The notes: generated from the sequence alone by a model not told the origin. DNA of 64,000 nucleotides from Candidatus Cottocaccamicrobium excrementipullorum (GCA_018713255.1 DVFL01000002.1:222280-286279), one strand, 5' to 3'. Positions 25,520-34,177 are shown, counted from the stretch's first letter. Made by a program: numbers and translations.

Positions 25520-26656
25520 TTACAGGAATCTGCTTACCAGGTTAATTACAATACCGCCGGCAATAACGGAAGCAATCTGACCGGACACGTTTGCTCCTGC
25601 TGCATGCATCAGGATAATGTTGCCGGGCTCTTCCTCAGCAGCAAGCTTCTGCACTACTCTGGAAGACATTGGGAAAGCGGAGATACCTGCAGCGCCGATC
25701 ATGGGGTTTAATTTCTTCTTGCGGAACAGATTAACGATCTTGGCAAATACAACGCCGCCGATGGTGTCGAAGATAAAGGCCAGCAGACCGATGATCATAA
25801 TCATGATGGTATCTACGTTTACGAACTGGTCAGCACGCATACTGAAGGAAATGGTAAGTCCTAACAGCAGGGTAATGAGATTAGCCAGTTCGTTCTGGGC
25901 TGTATCAGACAGATTCTTTAACACGCCGCATTCGCGGAGAAGGTTTCCAAACATGAGGAAGCCTACCAGAGCAACAGAAGAAGGTGCGATAAAGCCTACA
26001 ATCAGGGTGGTCACAATGGGAAATGCAATCCGCATGCCCTTGGAAACCGTTCCCGGCTGATACTCCATGTGAATGGTTCTTTCTTTCTTGGTGGTTACCA
26101 GTTTAATGGCGAAAGGCTGGACAATAGGAACCAGAGCCATATAGGAATATGCCGCCACCGCAATAGGGCCTACATAATTGGAATGCAGTACCTGAGATAC
26201 CAGAATAGAGGTGGGGCCGTCAGCAGCGCCGATAATACCAATGGAAGCCGCATCCTTCAAATCAAAACCAAGAATAGTAGCTACACAGATGGCAAAGAAA
26301 ATACCAAACTGAGCTGCTGCGCCGAAAAGGAACATAACCGGCTGAGACAGCAGAGGGCCAAAATCAATCATGGCGCCGATACCAATAAACAACAGTACAG
26401 GCATCGCCTCTGATGCATCGATTCCCACTTCAAACAGCCACTGAACCACGCCATTTACTTCTCCTACACCAGACATCATCTGGTTGATTACACCGCTGTT
26501 GGGCAAGTTAACCAGAATAGCGCCGAAGCCCATGGGCAAAAGCAGGGATGGCTCATACTCCTTCTTAATCGCCAGCCAGATCAACAGAATTCCTACTGCG
26601 TACATCACGATCTGCTGCCAGGTGACGGCAAGAAGACCTTCAACTAAAAAATCCAT
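25520..26656 (-). CDS. oadB: Sodium ion-translocating decarboxylase, beta subunit
   Basis: Polytopic membrane protein of 378 residues that couples decarboxylation of carboxybiotin to Na+ export (oxaloacetate, glutaconyl-CoA or methylmalonyl-CoA decarboxylase beta subunit). The family hallmark GIIGAADGPTSILVSQVL is present, as are GFLMFGNLLRECGV, SMRADQF and a C-terminal helix ending NLVSRFL. About ten helices are evident. The ATG at 26656 has AGGAGGAAT upstream; the open frame to 26725 is leader. No alpha (carboxyltransferase) or biotin-carrier gene is in the window, so the substrate cannot be named. Preceded by a Mn2+-type riboswitch candidate. Confidence 0.93.
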   Translation of the reverse strand: MDFLVEGLLAVTWQQIVMYAVGILLIWLAIKKEYEPSLLLPMGFGAILVNLPNSGVINQMMSGVGEVNGVVQWLFEVGIDASEAMPVLLFIGIGAMIDFGPLLSQPVMFLFGAAAQFGIFFAICVATILGFDLKDAASIGIIGAADGPTSILVSQVLHSNYVGPIAVAAYSYMALVPIVQPFAIKLVTTKKERTIHMEYQPGTVSKGMRIAFPIVTTLIVGFIAPSSVALVGFLMFGNLLRECGVLKNLSDTAQNELANLITLLLGLTISFSMRADQFVNVDTIMIMIIGLLAFIFDTIGGVVFAKIVNLFRKKKLNPMIGAAGISAFPMSSRVVQKLAAEEEPGNIILMHAAGANVSGQIASVIAGGIVINLVSRFL

Positions 26657-26744
26657 ACCAATTCCTCCTGTTTTTTCTTCGGAAACCCCGGGAATAACAG
26701 CTTCACCCCGGCTTAATCTTCCCACCAGAAGAACTTTCCCCCAG

Positions 26745-26902
26745 AAAGAAAAAGACTTTTACTGCAAAGCGCTCAGCTCTGCGGTAAAAGTCTTGCTATT
26801 TCAATTCCCAGCGGACCGCTCCAAGACTTTTCTGCCATGAAAACGCATCGTTCTGACGCCGAAGAATCCACCCCCGTAAAGTGGAAGCTACTCCCTTTTC
26901 CA
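26745..26902 (-). promoter_or_regulatory. yybP-ykoY (Mn2+) riboswitch candidate with overlapping terminator
   Basis: On the minus strand the leader begins GGAAAAGGGAGTAGC, the conserved 5' part of yybP-ykoY. A hairpin (TCCAC / GTGGA) and GGCGTCAGAACG (like the conserved CGTCA-xx-CG segment) follow, and the 3' part is AATAGCAAGACTTTTACC, matching the conserved AGCAAGACC end. The 3' P1 strand AAGACTTTTAC is also the 5' arm of a strong terminator (AGACTTTTAC / GTAAAAGTCT, T5; 26745-26794), so ligand-stabilised P1 and termination exclude each other. oadB follows. Confidence 0.7.
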
Positions 26903-26908
26903 AGAAAA

Positions 26909-26937
26909 ATTATACTTCATTTTTCTTAAAATGTCTT
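26909..26937 (-). promoter_or_regulatory. Promoter of the riboswitch-oadB operon
   Basis: Minus strand AAGACA (26932-26937), 17-bp spacer, TATAAT (26909-26914). Transcription should start near 26902, exactly at the first base pairs of the riboswitch P1 stem. Confidence 0.7.
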
Positions 26938-26946
26938 GTGTTTTTT

Positions 26947-27759
26947 TTAATTTTTTGTAAAATTTTTTCCGCCGGAGTCGGAAAGAGCTTTTTCCTTCCG
27001 AATCATGATACGAACAGCCTCCACCGCTGTGTCGATCGCCTGCTCCGTACCATAAGACCGTTCCTCAGAAAGCCCCATATCCCGTCTGGTTTGATTCCCT
27101 ACAACCTGGCACAGACAGCCGCAGCGTACTCTGCGCACCGATGCTGCCACGAATAAAGCGGCGGACTCCATCTCAGAAGCCAGAACCCCGCATTTTATCC
27201 AGGCGTTCCACATTCGTTTTAAGTCCTCGCCCACTGCCATGGACTCTGGAAAATGCTGTCCATAAAAATTGTCTTTGCAGTGAAGAATTCCCAGATGATA
27301 AGGCATTTCCATCTTTTCCGCCGCTTCTTTTAAGGCGGCCGTCACAGTGAAATCAGCCACCGCCGGGAATTCAATGGGAGCGTATTCCTTGCTGGTTCCT
27401 TCATACCTGACGGCTCCTGTGGCAATCACCAAATGCCCTGCCTCAACCTGCGGCTGCATGCCGCCGCAGGTTCCAATCCGAATAAAAGTATCGGCTCCGC
27501 AGTGAATCAGCTCCTCCATGGCAATAGCTGCCGATGGTCCGCCAATTCCAGTGGACACCACACTGACCTTTTCTCCTTCTAAAAGTCCTGTGTAGGTAAC
27601 AAATTCTCGTTTCTGAGCTACTTTCCAGCAACGATCAAAATGGGGTGCAATTTTCTCGCACCGATCTGGATCACCTGGCAGAAGCACGTATTTCCCCACC
27701 TCTTCCGGAGCCACATCAATATGGTATTCTCGATCGTTTTCCATATATGCTAATTTCAT
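26947..27759 (-). CDS. udp: Nucleoside phosphorylase, uridine phosphorylase type
   Basis: Phosphorolysis of a pyrimidine (or purine) nucleoside to the base and ribose-1-phosphate. The 270-residue product has the NP-I family motifs [41 protein letters not shown] and [14 protein letters not shown]. The phosphate-binding GDPDR and ribose-binding MES motifs are intact. Uridine phosphorylase is the best fit by length and by the GxxRRD-like NQTRRDMG segment, but broader specificity is possible. It lies downstream of the purO-purH genes on the same strand and could be cotranscribed with them, linking it to nucleotide salvage. Confidence 0.85.
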   Translation of the reverse strand: MKLAYMENDREYHIDVAPEEVGKYVLLPGDPDRCEKIAPHFDRCWKVAQKREFVTYTGLLEGEKVSVVSTGIGGPSAAIAMEELIHCGADTFIRIGTCGGMQPQVEAGHLVIATGAVRYEGTSKEYAPIEFPAVADFTVTAALKEAAEKMEMPYHLGILHCKDNFYGQHFPESMAVGEDLKRMWNAWIKCGVLASEMESAALFVAASVRRVRCGCLCQVVGNQTRRDMGLSEERSYGTEQAIDTAVEAVRIMIRKEKALSDSGGKNFTKN

Positions 27760-27828
27760 CTGCCTCTCCTTTCCGCCGTTTTCTGACCTTTTGCCCAGTT
27801 GGATTTGTTTTTCCCTGTCAAGCCTGTT

Positions 27829-29007
27829 TTAGTGGTGGAATAAACGGATGCCGGTAAATGCCATGGCCATGCCATATTTATTGCAGGTCTGAATCACCTG
27901 ATCATCCCGCACAGAACCGCCTGGCTCAGCAATATAAGCTACGCCGCTTTTGTGCGCCCGTTCAATATTGTCTCCAAAGGGGAAAAACGCATCAGAACCC
28001 AATGCCACATCCTTCATCTGGTCGAGCCAGGCTCTCTTTTCTTCCCGGGTAAATACCGGCGGCTTCTCCTTAAAAATGGACTCCCATGCGCCGTCAGCCA
28101 AAACGTCCATATACTCCTCGCCAATATACACATCGATGGCGTTGTCACGGTCCGCACGCTTAATGCCGTCAACAAACTTAAGGTTCAGCACCTGAGGCGC
28201 CTGACGAAGGAACCAGTTGTCCGCCTTCTGTCCCGCCAGTCTGGTACAATGCACTCTGGACTGCTGCCCCGCCCCAATACCGATGGCCTGGCCGTCCTTC
28301 ACATAGCAGACAGAATTGGACTGGGTATACTTTAATGTAATCAGTGAGATCATTAAATCTCTCACGGCAAAATCCGGAATTTCTTTATTTTCCGTAACTA
28401 CATTAGACAAAAGCTCAGGATTAATCTCCAGTTCATTTCTTCCCTGCTCAAACACCACGCCAAATACCTGCTTATGCTCAATCGGATCAGGAACGTAATC
28501 TGGATCAATCTGGATCACATTATAGTTGCCTTTCTTTTTCGCTTTCAGCAGCTCCAAGGCCTCCGGCTCGTATCCAGGAGCGATCACTCCATCGGAAACT
28601 TCCCGCTTAATTAACCTTGCCGTATCCACATCACACACGTCAGACAGGGCAATAAAATCGCCGAAAGAAGACATCCTGTCTGCGCCTCTTGCCCGGGCGT
28701 ATGCGCAGGCCAGAGGAGATAATTCTCCCATATCGTCCACCCAGTAAATCTTTTTCAGCACATCTGACATGGGAAGTCCCACTGCAGCCCCTGCTGGCGA
28801 AACATGCTTAAAAGAAGTTGCCGCCGGAAGGCCAGTGGCTTTTTTCAGCTCTCTTACCAGCTGCCAGCCGTTAAATGCATCCAGAAAATTAATATAGCCC
28901 GGCTTTCCGCACAGTACCTGAATCGGCAGTTCCCGGTCTCCTTCCATAAAAATCCGAGATGGCTTCTGATTCGGGTTGCAGCCGTACTTTAACTGTAATT
29001 CTTTCAT
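27829..29007 (-). CDS. Phosphoribosylaminoimidazolecarboxamide (AICAR) formyltransferase, stand-alone
   Basis: Formylates AICAR with 10-formyl-THF, the ninth step of purine synthesis. The 392-residue protein matches only the transformylase half of bifunctional PurH: LKYGCNPNQKPSRIF at the N-terminus, ATSFKHVSPAGAAVGLP with the catalytic K-H pair, SDVCDVDTARLI, GQQSRVHCTRLA and FFPFGDNIERAHKSGVAYI. The N-terminal IMP cyclohydrolase half (MGS-like domain) of normal PurH is absent; that activity is supplied by the PurO-type gene 13 nt upstream. Expression should be governed by the ZTP riboswitch ahead of both genes. Confidence 0.93.
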   Translation of the reverse strand: MKELQLKYGCNPNQKPSRIFMEGDRELPIQVLCGKPGYINFLDAFNGWQLVRELKKATGLPAATSFKHVSPAGAAVGLPMSDVLKKIYWVDDMGELSPLACAYARARGADRMSSFGDFIALSDVCDVDTARLIKREVSDGVIAPGYEPEALELLKAKKKGNYNVIQIDPDYVPDPIEHKQVFGVVFEQGRNELEINPELLSNVVTENKEIPDFAVRDLMISLITLKYTQSNSVCYVKDGQAIGIGAGQQSRVHCTRLAGQKADNWFLRQAPQVLNLKFVDGIKRADRDNAIDVYIGEEYMDVLADGAWESIFKEKPPVFTREEKRAWLDQMKDVALGSDAFFPFGDNIERAHKSGVAYIAEPGGSVRDDQVIQTCNKYGMAMAFTGIRLFHH

Positions 29008-29020
29008 TGGTATCTTCTCC

Positions 29021-29734
29021 TTACTGGTTTTTATTTACAATTCTGGTTTCCGCTTCCTGGGTGGCAAGATCAATAAACCGGACAAAAAGAGAAACCTTGT
29101 TTTCCGGATTCAGATTCTCCCAGAGCATCTGCGTAAACTCATCAATGTTTCCAGATATTTTTACCCGCTTAGGCTCACCTTCAAAGCTTGGAAGAGGATT
29201 TCCGTCATGCATATAGGTATGAATAAACCGGCCTTCTCCTGAAACAGGATTTTCGTAGGCAAAAGTATACCGGCAGCAGGATTCCGGATTCCCATCGCTG
29301 CTTTTTAAGATGGACATGGCATAGTTGAACCGCCCTTCCCCAAAATGCATGATTCCAGAAATCCGCGGGGTATAGTTGGGACCGTCCGGTTCGAATTCCC
29401 GGCAGCGCAGGGACTGCTCGAAAGTCATCTGCTTGTCCATCCCCTCGTAAATGGTGTCGGTCTGATCTCCGTTGGTAACAATCAGTTTATTTCCCAGCAC
29501 CCTGACAGGGGCATAGATAATCAGGCTGGGGTCCGTAAGCTTTGAGGGGTCAAAGGCCTGGGTGCGGATTCCTTTTCCTTCTTCTACAAAGATCCGGTTG
29601 CGGCTGTTTTCACTGCGGCCCATAATAAAATAAGCCGCTGCCGCCTTTTTCCCATCCTCTGTTTTTCCCATAATGATTCCTCTTCCAGGGTAATCATTGT
29701 TTTTCAGCTCTTCAGCTAATGAACGCATCTCCAT
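29021..29734 (-). CDS. purO: IMP cyclohydrolase, PurO (archaeal-type) family
   Basis: Closes the FAICAR ring to IMP, the final step of de novo purine synthesis. The 237-residue sequence NNDYPGRGIIMGKTEDG, AYFIMGRSENSRNRIF and YTPRISGIMHF is typical of the PurO family first characterised in methanogens and unrelated to the PurH cyclohydrolase domain. Several Clostridia use this arrangement with a stand-alone transformylase, as here. The start ATG has AAGGAAGGAGA upstream; the first gene after the ZTP riboswitch. Confidence 0.9.
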   Translation of the reverse strand: MEMRSLAEELKNNDYPGRGIIMGKTEDGKKAAAAYFIMGRSENSRNRIFVEEGKGIRTQAFDPSKLTDPSLIIYAPVRVLGNKLIVTNGDQTDTIYEGMDKQMTFEQSLRCREFEPDGPNYTPRISGIMHFGEGRFNYAMSILKSSDGNPESCCRYTFAYENPVSGEGRFIHTYMHDGNPLPSFEGEPKRVKISGNIDEFTQMLWENLNPENKVSLFVRFIDLATQEAETRIVNKNQ

Positions 29735-29752
29735 GATAATCTCCTTCCTTTC

Positions 29753-29862
29753 TAAGACAAAAGCCGCCTGAGCATGCCAAATAAGGGCAGCCCAGGCGGC
29801 CGGCTCTCGTCTTCCACGTGCTCCCTGTGGTCAATCCCACTTATCCGCCAGTTGCACGTCCT
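29753..29862 (-). promoter_or_regulatory. ZTP (pfl) riboswitch with expression-platform terminator
   Basis: Minus strand contains the hallmark segments GACGTGCAACTGGCGG, ATAAGTGGGAT, GACCACAGGGAGCACG and GCCGGCCGCCTGGGC, in the order and spacing of ZMP/ZTP riboswitches. The conserved 3' element CCGCCTGGGC is also the 5' arm of an 11-bp terminator (GCCGCCTGGGC / GCTCAGGCGGC) followed by TTTTGTCTT. Binding of ZMP/ZTP, which accumulates when 10-formyl-THF is short, should block termination and switch on the AICAR transformylase operon. Confidence 0.92.
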
Positions 29863-29870
29863 ATAAGACT

Positions 29871-29899
29871 ATCATATATGATGCGCAAAAATTACGCAA
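29871..29899 (-). promoter_or_regulatory. Promoter of the ZTP riboswitch-purO operon
   Basis: Minus strand TTGCGT (29894-29899), 17-bp spacer, TATGAT (29871-29876), starting RNA just before the aptamer. It sits next to the 3' end of the upstream permease gene. Confidence 0.65.
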
Positions 29900-29906
29900 G
29901 CATTTT

Positions 29907-31262
29907 TTATTCATTCCTGATTGCAGCCAGCGGACTCAGCTTCATCGCTCTGGTTGCCGGCATAAATCCAGCGGCCATTCCCACAAAAACAGCAAATGCA
30001 AGAGCCGCAAGGTTAAGCCACAAGGGAATTCGAGAAAGATCACCCTCCATCCCGGTCAGTACCTGGGTACTGGCAAACCGGTTGATCACCATGGAAATCA
30101 CCATACTGAGAACAATTCCCACAGCGCCTCCCATAAAGCCGATAAATCCCGATTCAATCAGGAACATATCCCGAATATTTCCCATGTCGCATCCCAGCAC
30201 CTTCATGATTCCAATTTCCTTGGTTCGTTCGTAAATCGACATCATCATGGTATTCGCTATGCCAATCGCCGCCACAAACAAGGATACTGCGCCGATGCCT
30301 CCCAGCACCGCCTGCACCATCTGGGACTGCTGCTTGGACTGTTCCAGCCAGTCCATGCGGCTGTACACCTGATATCCCATATCGGCAATCACCTTCTGCA
30401 CATCGGTAACATTGTCCATATCATCCACAAAAACCTGAGCAGAATCATAAACTAAATAGCTCAGCGCCTTTCCCTTCTTGTTGGTCGGCTGACCGGGAAT
30501 GGGATTTTTCTTAAACACCCGCCTCAGCTGCGTCTCCAAAAGATCGATATTTACATATGCTGCATAAGAATAATCATTGTAATCGTCAACGGTTCCGGCT
30601 ACCATTCCTGCCGTAGGAACCATATACTTTTTCGGAGGCTTCACAGCATTCTCACTGTCTGAAGGGACCCGGGACTGATAATAAGCATCCATGTCAAAAA
30701 TCACAAACATCGGCTTATTTAAAAAATCCACGTCTGGAACTTCCCCAGTTTCCCAATAGCCTTTTCCCGTCTTTGCATTGGAAAACTGGATGGGCATCAT
30801 ATTTCCCATCAGCATTCGAAGCTCCTTATCCCGTGAAGAAGGGCGTTCTCCCTCTCCTAACGGAATCTCTTCCAGATATTCATCGCTGACGCCGATCATA
30901 GAAGCGTAACACTGATAAGCGCCCTGGCGCATCAGCACCTGAATGGAAAGCATTGGAGAAACGCCTTTCACATGAGGAAGCCGCTTCAGCTGTTTGATCA
31001 CATCGTCAGTGATGTAGTTCGGCTCTGTATTCGTATCGGAACTGTTGTAGCCCCATCTCGCATCAGAAGATACCTCAATGGTCGTCAGGCTTCCATAGGA
31101 AGAAATCTGTTCCACCGTCATTTCATTCAGGCCAATTCCCAAGGAGACCATCACTACAATGGACGCTGTACCGATTACCACGCCCAGTACAGTGAGGACC
31201 GTTCTCAGCTTTCTTCTGCGCAGGTTGTTAATGCTCATGACGAGAAGATCACGAAATGTCAT
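29907..31262 (-). CDS. MacB/FtsX-family ABC transporter permease
   Basis: Mechanotransmission-type permease of 451 residues. TM1 (TVLTVLGVVIGTASIVVMVSL, about 19-40) is followed by a ~270-residue extracytoplasmic domain and three C-terminal helices, including AVSLFVAAIGIANTMMMSIYE. The motif ERTKEIGIMKVLGCDMGNI is the conserved cytoplasmic coupling loop of MacB/LolC-like proteins. ATG 31262 overlaps the upstream gene by 14 nt and has GAGGGAATC upstream; the frame extending to 31370 is spurious. With the ATPase and the CARDB-like protein it forms a three-gene exporter operon. Cargo is unknown. Confidence 0.9.
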   Translation of the reverse strand: MTFRDLLVMSINNLRRRKLRTVLTVLGVVIGTASIVVMVSLGIGLNEMTVEQISSYGSLTTIEVSSDARWGYNSSDTNTEPNYITDDVIKQLKRLPHVKGVSPMLSIQVLMRQGAYQCYASMIGVSDEYLEEIPLGEGERPSSRDKELRMLMGNMMPIQFSNAKTGKGYWETGEVPDVDFLNKPMFVIFDMDAYYQSRVPSDSENAVKPPKKYMVPTAGMVAGTVDDYNDYSYAAYVNIDLLETQLRRVFKKNPIPGQPTNKKGKALSYLVYDSAQVFVDDMDNVTDVQKVIADMGYQVYSRMDWLEQSKQQSQMVQAVLGGIGAVSLFVAAIGIANTMMMSIYERTKEIGIMKVLGCDMGNIRDMFLIESGFIGFMGGAVGIVLSMVISMVINRFASTQVLTGMEGDLSRIPLWLNLAALAFAVFVGMAAGFMPATRAMKLSPLAAIRNE

Positions 31263-33189
31263 CGTCGATTCCCTCTTCCTCTTCTTTCTGCTGCTTTTTC
31301 TTCTTCCTGTGCTTAATGCCTGCCGTGCCTCCGGCAATCGCCAGAATAACGACGAGAACACCACCGGCAATTACCAGCTTGCTTTTTACCGGATCATCCA
31401 TTATGCCTGCAGGGGCGTCCGTTTCCATGCCGTCCATGGGATACATGGAATCATCAAAATCCGGCATCGGCTCCGTTACGTAAAGAGTAAGTTCTTTCTC
31501 CGTTTCCGTCACCTCGCCGTTCTCATCCTCGTAGGAGATTATCACCTTTACCTTGCCGTCATCCATGGTGGGCGCCGCTCCGGTTACCATTACATCCACA
31601 TTTCCGGTCTGGCCAGGCTCAATATTGCCGACATACGCCTCTGTGGTCTGGATAGAATCCGCCTCAAAGCGGGCGTTCACATTGTACAGGGTAATCCGTC
31701 CGGTATTATTAATGCCGAACATGATATTGGTCTCTCCACCTACTTCAATGGAATCCGGCATAATATCAAAGGTGCTGGTACTCAGCCTTGCCTGCTGGTA
31801 AACCGGGATATCCACTGTGACGCTTTCCTCTGCGTTTTTAAATTCTGGACTGTCGTATTTTTCTTTAATGGTTACCGTGTAGGAACGCTGGTCAATCCCT
31901 GCTTTAGCCAAGAAACGTACTCTCAATTCTGTGGAAGCTCCAGCTCCCAATGCGTTCACTACCACAGAGGCGGAACCAGATTCCGTGGAAAATACAGCAG
32001 CATTATCTACTTTCTCCGGTTCCAGAGTAAATAAGATATTGCTGGCAGCCACGTTCGTTGAGGCATTTTTCATCGTAAGAACCAGGTCAAACTCGTCTCC
32101 TGCCATGATCTTTTCCGGCTCAGTATGCATGCTTTCTACAATGATTCTGGCCTTAGTCCGATCGTTTTCATTGAAATCCCCCAGGCTGTCTTCTCTTTCC
32201 TTGCTGGTAATATGTACGTAAAACTCATATTCCTTAGATTGAACAGAAGTGTCTGTGCTTACCGTTTCCCCTGTTTCCTGATTCAGATAAGCGCCCGGCC
32301 CTTCTGAAACCTTTTTTTCTCCGTCAATGCTCTCCCGGTAGGTGACATGAAATTTAATGGGATAAAATCCAGTGTAACTTTCCTCACGAATCGCCATGCT
32401 GTAAGGAAGCGTTACCGTTTCCCCTGCTCCGATCACGTCAAAATGCCGGTCATAATTTCCATCATTAATCATAAAGGGAAATTCATCATCGCTTTTGCTC
32501 AGTTCCATGCTCACGGTAACATCATAAGCGTCCATCACGCTTTTGTTCCGAAAATTAATGTTGAAATTCATCACATTGGGATAAACGCCGTAGGGGGTAG
32601 ACTGATCTTCTCCCAGAACAAACTCGATTTCCTCTGTGCTGTCCTCATCGGTTTCATCCGAGTCAGAAGTGGTGGATGCACCGATCCACACATTCATAAA
32701 TTCTATCTCTTCTGATCCATCCTTTCCTCCTTGATAGATACAGATTGGAATACAGTAATACCCTTCCTTCATATCCCGGCGGACTCTGGCAGTAAGCGTA
32801 ATGCTCTTAGTCTTTCCTTCGCTGATGTCTCCCAGCTTTTTCGGCTCAAAGGTAGTCTCGTTAATCTCAAAGGGAAAGGTATTCTGAACGCTGGCATCCA
32901 TTCCCCCATCTGCCGGCAGCTCATAAAAACTGCTGATATCTGAGGAGATCCCCACCCAAACGTCTTCCATATCATAAGGCGCCTTGATGGTTACTGGAAT
33001 GCTCATGGACTTTCCCACCCGACCAGTTGGATCCCGGCGAATAATCAGGAAATCATTTCCATAAAACCGGTTGTCATATACATTCTCATAAGCTGCCATG
33101 GCCGGAACGGCTGTCCATGGCAGCACTGCAGCCAGCAATATGGCGGCAACCGCCGCCTTTACCTGTTTACCCATGTTCTTCATCCTCAT
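31249..33189 (-). CDS. Exported, membrane-anchored multidomain protein (CARDB/COG1361-like)
   Basis: Surface protein of 646 residues. An N-terminal signal peptide (AAVAAILLAAVLPWTAVPAMA) precedes several beta-rich adhesion-like repeats; NTGRITLYNVNARFEAD and the preceding MKNASTNVAASNILF are typical of CARDB/NEW3-type domains. A C-terminal helix (VIAGGVLVVILAIAGGTAGI) and a basic/acidic cytoplasmic tail anchor it. It lies between the ATPase and the permease, so it probably acts as the extracytoplasmic partner of a MacB-like exporter, in the place a MacA adaptor would occupy. ATG 33189 is chosen for GGAGGG 8 nt upstream; it overlaps the ATPase gene by 23 nt. Confidence 0.8.
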   Translation of the reverse strand: MRMKNMGKQVKAAVAAILLAAVLPWTAVPAMAAYENVYDNRFYGNDFLIIRRDPTGRVGKSMSIPVTIKAPYDMEDVWVGISSDISSFYELPADGGMDASVQNTFPFEINETTFEPKKLGDISEGKTKSITLTARVRRDMKEGYYCIPICIYQGGKDGSEEIEFMNVWIGASTTSDSDETDEDSTEEIEFVLGEDQSTPYGVYPNVMNFNINFRNKSVMDAYDVTVSMELSKSDDEFPFMINDGNYDRHFDVIGAGETVTLPYSMAIREESYTGFYPIKFHVTYRESIDGEKKVSEGPGAYLNQETGETVSTDTSVQSKEYEFYVHITSKEREDSLGDFNENDRTKARIIVESMHTEPEKIMAGDEFDLVLTMKNASTNVAASNILFTLEPEKVDNAAVFSTESGSASVVVNALGAGASTELRVRFLAKAGIDQRSYTVTIKEKYDSPEFKNAEESVTVDIPVYQQARLSTSTFDIMPDSIEVGGETNIMFGINNTGRITLYNVNARFEADSIQTTEAYVGNIEPGQTGNVDVMVTGAAPTMDDGKVKVIISYEDENGEVTETEKELTLYVTEPMPDFDDSMYPMDGMETDAPAGIMDDPVKSKLVIAGGVLVVILAIAGGTAGIKHRKKKKQQKEEEEGIDDDIS

Positions 33190-33919
33190 TTTCTTTTCCC
33201 TCCGACTGTTCTTCTTCCCTGCTGGATGCTCCCTCTTCAATACTGACAATCTTTCCATCTATAATCCGCACTCTGCGGTCTGCGTAGGAAGCAAGATTAT
33301 TATCATGGGTGACCATCACCAGCGTCTGTTTCTGTTCTCTTACAATTTTCTGCATCAGGTGAAGCACTTCCATGGTAGTTTTTGAGTCCAGATTTCCCGT
33401 GGGCTCATCCGCAAAAATAATCTGAGGGTTTACAGCCAGCGCTCTGGCGATGCCTACTCTCTGCTGCTGTCCGCCGGACATCTGATTCGGCATGTGCTTT
33501 GCCTGATTCTCCACCCCCACCAGCTTCATGTATTTTCTGGCGATGGCCAGCCGTTCCTTCTTTCCGATTCCCCGAAAGGAAAGCGGCAGCGCCACATTTT
33601 CTTCTGCATTCATCGTATTCAGCAAATTATAGGACTGAAAAATAAATCCTACCTTTTCCCTTCGGAATGCCACAAGCTCCTTCTCTGAAAGCTTCTCAAT
33701 GTGGCGTCCGGCCACGATAATTTCCCCCTTGGTTGGCTTCTCCAGTCCTGCCAGCATATTCAGCAGCGTAGACTTTCCAGAACCAGAAGTTCCTACAATC
33801 GCACAGAACTCTCCTTTATACAAGGTCAAATCTACTCCGTTCAGCGCCCGGACCTTCGTCTCGCCCACCCGGTATATCTTATAAAGATTTTTAACCTGAA
33901 TAATTGGTGTTTTTTTCAT
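33167..33919 (-). CDS. ABC transporter ATP-binding protein, MacB/LolD type
   Basis: ATPase of 250 residues with Walker A GTSGSGKSTLLNMLAG, Q-loop FQSYNLL, signature MSGGQQQRVGIARAL and Walker B IIFADEPTGNLDSKT, the exact LolD/MacB pattern. The C-terminus ends in a highly acidic tail (REEEQSEGKENEDEEHG) unusual for this family. First gene of the exporter operon, followed by the surface protein and the permease with overlapping reading frames. Confidence 0.93.
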   Translation of the reverse strand: MKKTPIIQVKNLYKIYRVGETKVRALNGVDLTLYKGEFCAIVGTSGSGKSTLLNMLAGLEKPTKGEIIVAGRHIEKLSEKELVAFRREKVGFIFQSYNLLNTMNAEENVALPLSFRGIGKKERLAIARKYMKLVGVENQAKHMPNQMSGGQQQRVGIARALAVNPQIIFADEPTGNLDSKTTMEVLHLMQKIVREQKQTLVMVTHDNNLASYADRRVRIIDGKIVSIEEGASSREEEQSEGKENEDEEHG

Positions 33920-33940
33920 CTTCTTTTCTCCTGTCTTTAT

Positions 33941-33946
33941 AGTATA
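33941..33946 (-). promoter_or_regulatory. Probable extended -10 promoter of the MacB-like operon
   Basis: Minus strand TGGTATACT contains a TGN-extended -10 TATACT 22 nt upstream of the ATPase start. The -35 region is poor, as is common for extended -10 promoters. Confidence 0.5.
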
Positions 33947-34052
33947 CCATCTATCTTCATACCCGTCTTTCTTTTTTTCTTAAAGAATTCTTACGATCCC
34001 TCGGTTCTCTTTTTCGGCAATTTATGGGGCGAAACAAGAATGATTTCTTGTA

Positions 34053-34081
34053 TTGACAAAAAACGGAAAAGATTGTATAGT
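34053..34081 (+). promoter_or_regulatory. Promoter of the thiSFGH operon
   Basis: TTGACA (34053-34058), 17-bp spacer, TATAGT (34076-34081): close to consensus. Transcription should start near 34088. Confidence 0.8.
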
Positions 34082-34101
34082 AAAAAGGCAAAAAGCAAAA
34101 T

Positions 34102-34177
34102 AACGTGACGTTGAGTGAGCGAGAGTTCATGAAGGGGTACACCACCGCGGGTGTATTTCTTTGTGAACTCTTTTTTT
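34102..34177 (+). promoter_or_regulatory. thiS leader with attenuator-like terminator, family not recognised
   Basis: Between the promoter and thiS lies a palindrome AACGTGACGTT (34102-34112) and a strong hairpin: GAGTTCA / TGAACTC outer stem and TACACC / GGGTGTA inner stem, then seven T (34171-34177). A terminator inside a leader points to conditional read-through. It does not match the TPP (thi-box) consensus. The inner segment AAGGGGTACACCACCGCGG faintly recalls a T-box antiterminator, but stem I and the specifier structure are missing. Confidence 0.6.

Noticed and set aside
31159..32034. Plus-strand frame of 291 codons inside the surface-protein gene
   Set aside because: Antisense shadow: the opposite frame has a signal peptide, domain structure and operon fit; this one is Arg/His-rich without any motif.
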